Positions 60,054 to 64,000 of a stretch of DNA of 64,000 bases are shown here, piece after piece. The notes beneath the pieces are model-generated. The model searched no databases and was not told where the DNA came from. It saw only the letters and a program-made list of their open reading frames with translations. The position numbers and the translations under genes are program-made. How positions within the stretch are numbered: the stretch's first letter is position 1; each line of letters opens with the position of its first letter. The DNA comes from Nitrosomonadales bacterium (GTDB lineage: Bacteria > Pseudomonadota > Gammaproteobacteria > Burkholderiales > Gallionellaceae): assembly GCA_016199835.1 (NCBI GenBank), contig JACQFX010000017.1, positions 82,577 through 146,576 on the forward strand, given 5' to 3'.

Positions 60054-61763
60054 TCAAGGAACAACTTCCTGATTTCTCCATGCATGTAGGACTTTGGCGA
60101 AATCAATATCCTTCGGTGCCTCATTCCATGCCTCGTAGAATGATGCGTCGTCACTTTCAGGCGCGGGATTGGGAACGTCAATCTTGATGCGGGTAGGCAT
60201 CATTACTGAATCCCCGATCAGGATGCTTTCTCCACGCCGTAATGTGGAAAACATGCTCGCGATTCCACGCACAGAATCAGGCAGGAGGTTCCGGACGTAG
60301 GATTGGTCATCCGGGTTTGAGATGCGGAGGCAGAGAAAGCTGTTGCACTGTGAAAGGATGGTTGCAGAAACCTCCCGAGGACGCTGACTAATAACGGTCA
60401 GACTAACACCATATTTGCGCCCTTCCTTGGCTATGCGCTCAGCAGAATGCTTGGCCGCCTCGGTCGCAGGGTCTCCATCGCATAAGTAGATGTGTGCCTC
60501 GTCTGCAAAAACTGAAATCGGGAAGCGCGTTGTATGAACGCGCCGATGCCAATATGCAAAATCAAATAGGCAGCGAAGGATGAGTGAAATCACAGAGGAG
60601 CGAACATCGAACGGAACTGGACTTAAATCGACGACGACGACCTTTTTCCGATCTCCTGCCTTTTCGCCTAACAGGCGACGAAACAGGTCTTCCATCGAAG
60701 CGCTTGTGTTGTACGTCTTGGGCTTAAAAATCAGGTCATAGCGCCTATCGTTAAGTCTGGAGTCAACCCTCATCAGAAGCCGCGTAAAGTCTCCATATAG
60801 CGGCCCTTGCTTTGGCCCTTTAGAACCTTGAACCATCTCGGTATCGAGTCGGCGAAACTCATCCAGAATGTTCGCAAAGTCGAAGAACACAGGTGTATCA
60901 ATGGTGATTTTTTTTAGTCCTAACGCCTTATTTTCCGGGTGTGCCTCTTTTGCAGCTTGCAGCAATTCCTTGAATTTGGCGATTTGGTTGGGGGCAGCCG
61001 ACTCGCTCCGGTCAACCATCAACCCAAGCAACTCTTCGGAGTTCATCAGCCAGTAAGGCAACTCCAAGTCACTTGCCGCTATTACATCCGCAGAGTCGCC
61101 AAAGGTTGTGGTGTATTCCCCATGCAAGTCAAACAGTACGATAGTTGCTTGCTGAAAGTCGCACATTTTCTGGATAAGCGATGCAACCGTCCACGATTTT
61201 CCGCCACCTGTCTGGCCGAGGATTGCTGCGTGCCGGGTTAGGAATGCATCTAGGTTTATTTTCGCCTGTTGCCCAGGAAGAAGCGACAGCTTTCCTATTG
61301 CGAAATCGCCTTCGGCATAACTTGCATAGACTTGGTCAATTAAGGCTGGCGAGACGGCGAACACGGGGGCATTCACCGTTGGAAGAACGTCCGTCCCGCG
61401 CTCAAATTTTCCAGTCGCATCAATAGTGCCGACAGGAATGGTCGAGAGTCCACGTGTCGCGCGGTCGAGCAGCATCGTTCCGTCAGCTTCCGCCGCCCTT
61501 GATTCGGATGCACTTACCTTGCCCTCGCGCATCTCGATGCCCGTTACCATGCACAACAGCTTCGCCGCAGGCAGAGCGACCATGATGAATGTTCCAGGTT
61601 GTCCGATAAGCACTGGCGTTGGCCCCGTCGAAGTCGGCAGATGTACAGTCATCGAATCCGGAACTCCACGTTCAACATCGGCAGTGGGCTCATGATCAAC
61701 AAGGGTGACGAATATCTCATCGCCCGTTACACCGACAACTTTTCCAATCTGGTAATCACTCAT
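60054..61763 (-). CDS. HerA-type hexameric ATPase/translocase
   Basis: A 569-aa HerA/DUF87 ATPase. The N-terminal HAS-barrel (GKVVGVTGDEIFVTL), Walker A GQTGGGKS (Lys189), IVLFDLHGEY, and ISVFADEAHIYL (Walker B) followed by the glutamine/arginine region VISQRPREVS. Coupled to the SIR2 gene 9 bases upstream. SIR2-HerA pairs form the Nezha-type antiphage complex that depletes NAD or degrades nucleic acid upon infection. Confidence 0.92.
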   Translation of the reverse strand: MSDYQIGKVVGVTGDEIFVTLVDHEPTADVERGVPDSMTVHLPTSTGPTPVLIGQPGTFIMVALPAAKLLCMVTGIEMREGKVSASESRAAEADGTMLLDRATRGLSTIPVGTIDATGKFERGTDVLPTVNAPVFAVSPALIDQVYASYAEGDFAIGKLSLLPGQQAKINLDAFLTRHAAILGQTGGGKSWTVASLIQKMCDFQQATIVLFDLHGEYTTTFGDSADVIAASDLELPYWLMNSEELLGLMVDRSESAAPNQIAKFKELLQAAKEAHPENKALGLKKITIDTPVFFDFANILDEFRRLDTEMVQGSKGPKQGPLYGDFTRLLMRVDSRLNDRRYDLIFKPKTYNTSASMEDLFRRLLGEKAGDRKKVVVVDLSPVPFDVRSSVISLILRCLFDFAYWHRRVHTTRFPISVFADEAHIYLCDGDPATEAAKHSAERIAKEGRKYGVSLTVISQRPREVSATILSQCNSFLCLRISNPDDQSYVRNLLPDSVRGIASMFSTLRRGESILIGDSVMMPTRIKIDVPNPAPESDDASFYEAWNEAPKDIDFAKVLHAWRNQEVVP

Positions 61764-61772
61764 GCGTGGTTC

Positions 61773-62810
61773 CTATTCAAAGAGGGTGACAAACTTACTG
61801 AATTGCCATGCGTCGGTGGTTGCAGCGACGGACTTGCCGTCAATGTGAAGGTGGCTGCTAAAGCCAGCCCGAAAGTTCGGCAATGATTTGAATGCGGCGA
61901 GACCTGCAGGTTCATCTTGGCTTAACGCGAACAAGCGACATCTATTTGATTGCATCACCGGAAGTAATAGTTGCTGATTGATGTGCTCGTCGGCGTAACT
62001 GAAGCCACAACTCACAAGGTATTTACACTCACCACCCAATACTTTGCTCGCTTGATTGAATAATGTGTCATAGGGAGGCGTCATTGTATCCATGACCTTC
62101 TTGCGCCGTGGCAGCACCATCACGCGGCGAGAGTTGGCACGCATGGCCGATGGATGCCTCTCATAGAACACGGCAGATTCTTCAGTCCATGAAATAGAGC
62201 CATGCAATTTAATCAGCTTCACTGTCAGATTATTGTTTGGCGCAAATCTTCCACCTGAAACCACACCTGATGTGTTCTTGAACTGCGCTGGCTGAAAATA
62301 CCGCTCCGTCGTGCCACAGAAACCATTTTCGATGGAAACACCAACACGGGCAGCAGCCGTCTCAAACAACAGGTCGTAGTTCGTCGTAAAAATCCATACC
62401 GAACATGGAAGGCCGAACGCATGTCTCTTCAGGGCTTCGAAAAATCTACAGTGGTTATCTATGTTTGGGTTTGCGACTGCCAGAAGACAGTTGAGAATCA
62501 ACTCACGCAGTCGAGTTTCCAAAGCACTGAATCGTGGGTCGCCTGAATTTGTCCAGTGTGCAATAACAAGGTCAGAAAGTTGCTCAATATTGGGTATTGC
62601 CTGCGCATCGTCATAGGTCTCACCCGCTTGCTTAAGAACCTCATCAAGGACAGTGCGTTCGTCTGGCTTGAGTGCCGTCATTACCTCGCGGGTAAGCTGC
62701 GGCATCATCGGATAGCCCGCTTCACGCGATGTCCCTGCGCCGAACAGAAAGCCTGTGCCATCCAATGGTTGCGATACATTGGGCAATATGTCTGTCAGGT
62801 TAATAGTCAC
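61773..62810 (-). CDS. SIR2-family protein of a SIR2-HerA defence pair
   Basis: A 345-aa SIR2 protein. NAD loop FGAGTSREAGYP (24-34), conserved Asn144 in TTNYD, and His203 in KLHGSISW are the catalytic set of NAD-consuming defence SIR2 domains. No zinc-cysteine cluster of deacetylases. GFSYADEHINQQLL is the typical C-terminal SIR2_2 motif. First gene of the run SIR2-HerA-nuclease/TPR-dual OB. Confidence 0.93.
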   Translation of the reverse strand: MTINLTDILPNVSQPLDGTGFLFGAGTSREAGYPMMPQLTREVMTALKPDERTVLDEVLKQAGETYDDAQAIPNIEQLSDLVIAHWTNSGDPRFSALETRLRELILNCLLAVANPNIDNHCRFFEALKRHAFGLPCSVWIFTTNYDLLFETAAARVGVSIENGFCGTTERYFQPAQFKNTSGVVSGGRFAPNNNLTVKLIKLHGSISWTEESAVFYERHPSAMRANSRRVMVLPRRKKVMDTMTPPYDTLFNQASKVLGGECKYLVSCGFSYADEHINQQLLLPVMQSNRCRLFALSQDEPAGLAAFKSLPNFRAGFSSHLHIDGKSVAATTDAWQFSKFVTLFE

Positions 62811-63317
62811 GATGAGAACAGATCACGTAGCTAAAAAGCACATGGGGCTTGTAATCACGCAAAGCGATTATGGATAGCGCTCGGCTTGCCGGAATTGCTC
62901 GAAAAAAAGCAGAGAGGCTCGCAGCCATGTTATCCCCCTTGATAACAAACTTGCTGATTAGTTGTTCCCTCTGGTGAGGGACTCTCGCGTCAGCCTCCTG
63001 TTCTGATTATCCGCCGTGTCCGTGCCGTACTTTGCGACTCAGTTTTATTGCGGCGGTTGCGCAAGTTGGATGCAACTCTAAACGAGCTGGGAAGAAGTTG
63101 CAACGGCAATGGCGTGTATGTTTGGTTAGCTGCCGTTTCCGAGTGACAGTATGATTTTTCACGGCGTGCCAACATGGAGAAAATTGCCTGAAAATATTCG
63201 GTGAAAATTTTCATCAAGCTGGTGAAAGCCACCCAGACTATATATAAATTGGTTACAGGTTACCTGCCACCATCACTCTGAAAGCCATGCTGCTCCTTAA
63301 TTTATGAAAAATTTCCT
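62811..63317. other. Non-coding region between SIR2 and the replication initiator
   Basis: About 500 bases without a credible gene. An inverted repeat GTTATC-N6-GATAAC lies at 62,929-62,946. An A+T-rich patch (TATATATAAATT, near 63,239-63,250) is followed by GGTTACAGGTTACC. This would suit an operator and the melting zone of a replication origin beside the iterons; not proven. Confidence 0.45.
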
Positions 63318-63407
63318 CCTACTCAAACGCCATTTCGAGTTGCGCGAAACATCTTTTTTCCTACTCATGCGCCAAATCATAAGCCGCGTTTCCCTACTCA
63401 ACCGCCA
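63318..63407. repeat. Three iteron-like direct repeats
   Basis: CCTACTCAAACGCCA (63,318-63,332), CCTACTCATGCGCCA (63,360-63,374) and CCTACTCAACCGCCA (63,393-63,407): 13 of 15 positions are fixed. Spacing is 42 and 33 bases, close to whole turns of the helix. They lie just past the stop codon of the TrfA-like gene, so they are candidate binding sites for that protein. Confidence 0.75.
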
Positions 63408-63411
63408 ATAG

Positions 63412-64000
63412 TCAGCGCCGGACAACGGCAACATGATTTCCGTTGATCTGCCATGACCCCAGGAATCCCGCTGCCACCAGCGCTTTCAAGGCCAGGACAA
63501 TCACCCTGCGGAGATTGTCGTGGCGGCTGATGGTGAGGTCGGCGGCGCGCTGAATTTCTTCGAGGGGAAGCGGGTACGGTTGCTTGTGACTGGCCAAGTA
63601 GCCGTGCAACCAGGTGGCCAGCCCTTCCGGCAACTGTCGGTGTTGTGCCCACTGGAGGTGCGTGTAATGCTGCCCATGAAACAGCGCCGCCAGCTCCGGC
63701 GCGAGTTTGACCTGGTAGCGCGGCAGCGGCTTGCCGGTGCTCTCGTCTCGCCAGCAGAAGGCCGGGATCATGGACAGCGAGATGGTGTGCCTAGTACGTT
63801 CGGCATAGAAAGCCAGTGCGGTGGCCTGCAAGCGCGTGAGGCATTTGCGCAGGTGAGTGTAGGTCTCGCCGGAAGGCGTCCAGCCGACGGCTTGGCAGAA
63901 ACTGTACGGTGTAAATTCCACGACCGCGCCCAGCGTGGTGTCACTCGCCATCTGTACCAGTTGCAGCCAGACCGTGGCATCGTCCTGCCGCAGTTCCTCG
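63412..64000 (-). CDS. trfA: TrfA-type plasmid replication initiator (5' end beyond window)
   Basis: The C-terminal 195 codons of a plasmid initiator. The frame stays open through the window's right edge (EELRQDDATVWLQLV precedes the internal ATG at 63,951), so the gene starts outside. Segments matching IncP TrfA in order are DDATVWLQLV, FTPYSFCQAVGW, YTHLRKCLTRLQATAL, HGQHYTHLQW and SHKQPYPLPLE. It binds iterons and opens the origin. Its presence points to an integrated plasmid, or to an element that replicates on its own. Confidence 0.87.
   Translation of the reverse strand, partial: EELRQDDATVWLQLVQMASDTTLGAVVEFTPYSFCQAVGWTPSGETYTHLRKCLTRLQATALAFYAERTRHTISLSMIPAFCWRDESTGKPLPRYQVKLAPELAALFHGQHYTHLQWAQHRQLPEGLATWLHGYLASHKQPYPLPLEEIQRAADLTISRHDNLRRVIVLALKALVAAGFLGSWQINGNHVAVVRR

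Noticed and set aside
63318-63407. CRISPR array
   Set aside because: Only three 15-base units with unequal 18-27-base gaps, no palindromic repeat and no cas genes; iterons fit better beside a TrfA-type gene.

Overview
The left half (about 1-32,330) is chromosome of a betaproteobacterium. The evidence is the gene order ahcY, PF04020 membrane protein, metF behind an SAH riboswitch, the mreBCD-mrdA-rodA-rlpA cell-shape operon, gatCAB, and proteobacterial protein types throughout. By eye it looks closest to the Nitrosomonadales/Gallionellaceae group, but that placement is an inference. The right half (about 34,100-64,000) is an accessory island built of antiphage-type genes, recombinases, ParB-like genes and a plasmid replication initiator.

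Chromosomal part. A lipid A acyltransferase diverges from metK. Then come a propeptide-like lipoprotein, a GlyGly-CTERM S8 protease and its rhombosortase. The methyl cycle follows (SAH riboswitch, ahcY, metF), then a U32 (TrhP-like) protein, a retropepsin-like protease, a DUF433/DUF5615 toxin-antitoxin pair and a GST. gatCAB diverges from mreB-mreC-mreD-mrdA-rodA-rlpA. A minus-strand run holds argS, a SPOR protein, dsbA and an SDR. Next are a class II Fic protein, tcdA, a relA that lacks its ACT domain, and trpD/trpG without trpE or trpC. Short dispersed repeats have entered two coding frames: a 57-bp palindrome in the rhombosortase and a TCCTGAGCC-type repeat in gatB.

Island. An AlbA_2/Schlafen-like ATP-binding gene and tandem repeats sit at its left side. 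Next is a long minus-strand operon read in this order: SNF2/DUF3883 helicase, RloA-like ATPase, RloB-like protein, 4-TM protein, MBL-fold hydrolase, DUF1156 adenine methyltransferase, DUF499 ATPase with an N-terminal Swt1-type HEPN RNase domain, and a coiled-coil 2-TM protein. This resembles a stripped-down BREX/Pgl-like modification-defence system: methyltransferase, BrxC/PglY-like ATPase and helicase, but no PglZ in the window. It carries an embedded AbiL-like RloAB pair. The MBL/4-TM pair looks like a later insertion, because a 22-codon copy of the methyltransferase start is left behind at the rloB stop codon. This operon is my candidate for the undescribed system.

The island continues with a translationally coupled serine recombinase-ParB-ParB module plus a small zinc-finger protein, a repeat-rich non-coding stretch, and a complete tyrosine recombinase followed by an overlapping integrase-N-domain ORF. 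After these come a DUF488 gene overlapping tail-to-tail with a dual-OB-type gene, a nuclease-TPR protein, and a SIR2-HerA (Nezha-type) pair. The window ends inside a TrfA-type plasmid replication initiator that has three iteron-like repeats next to its stop codon. The right end of the island is therefore probably an integrated plasmid or a plasmid-derived mobile element.

All product calls come from reading motifs. No database search was run.
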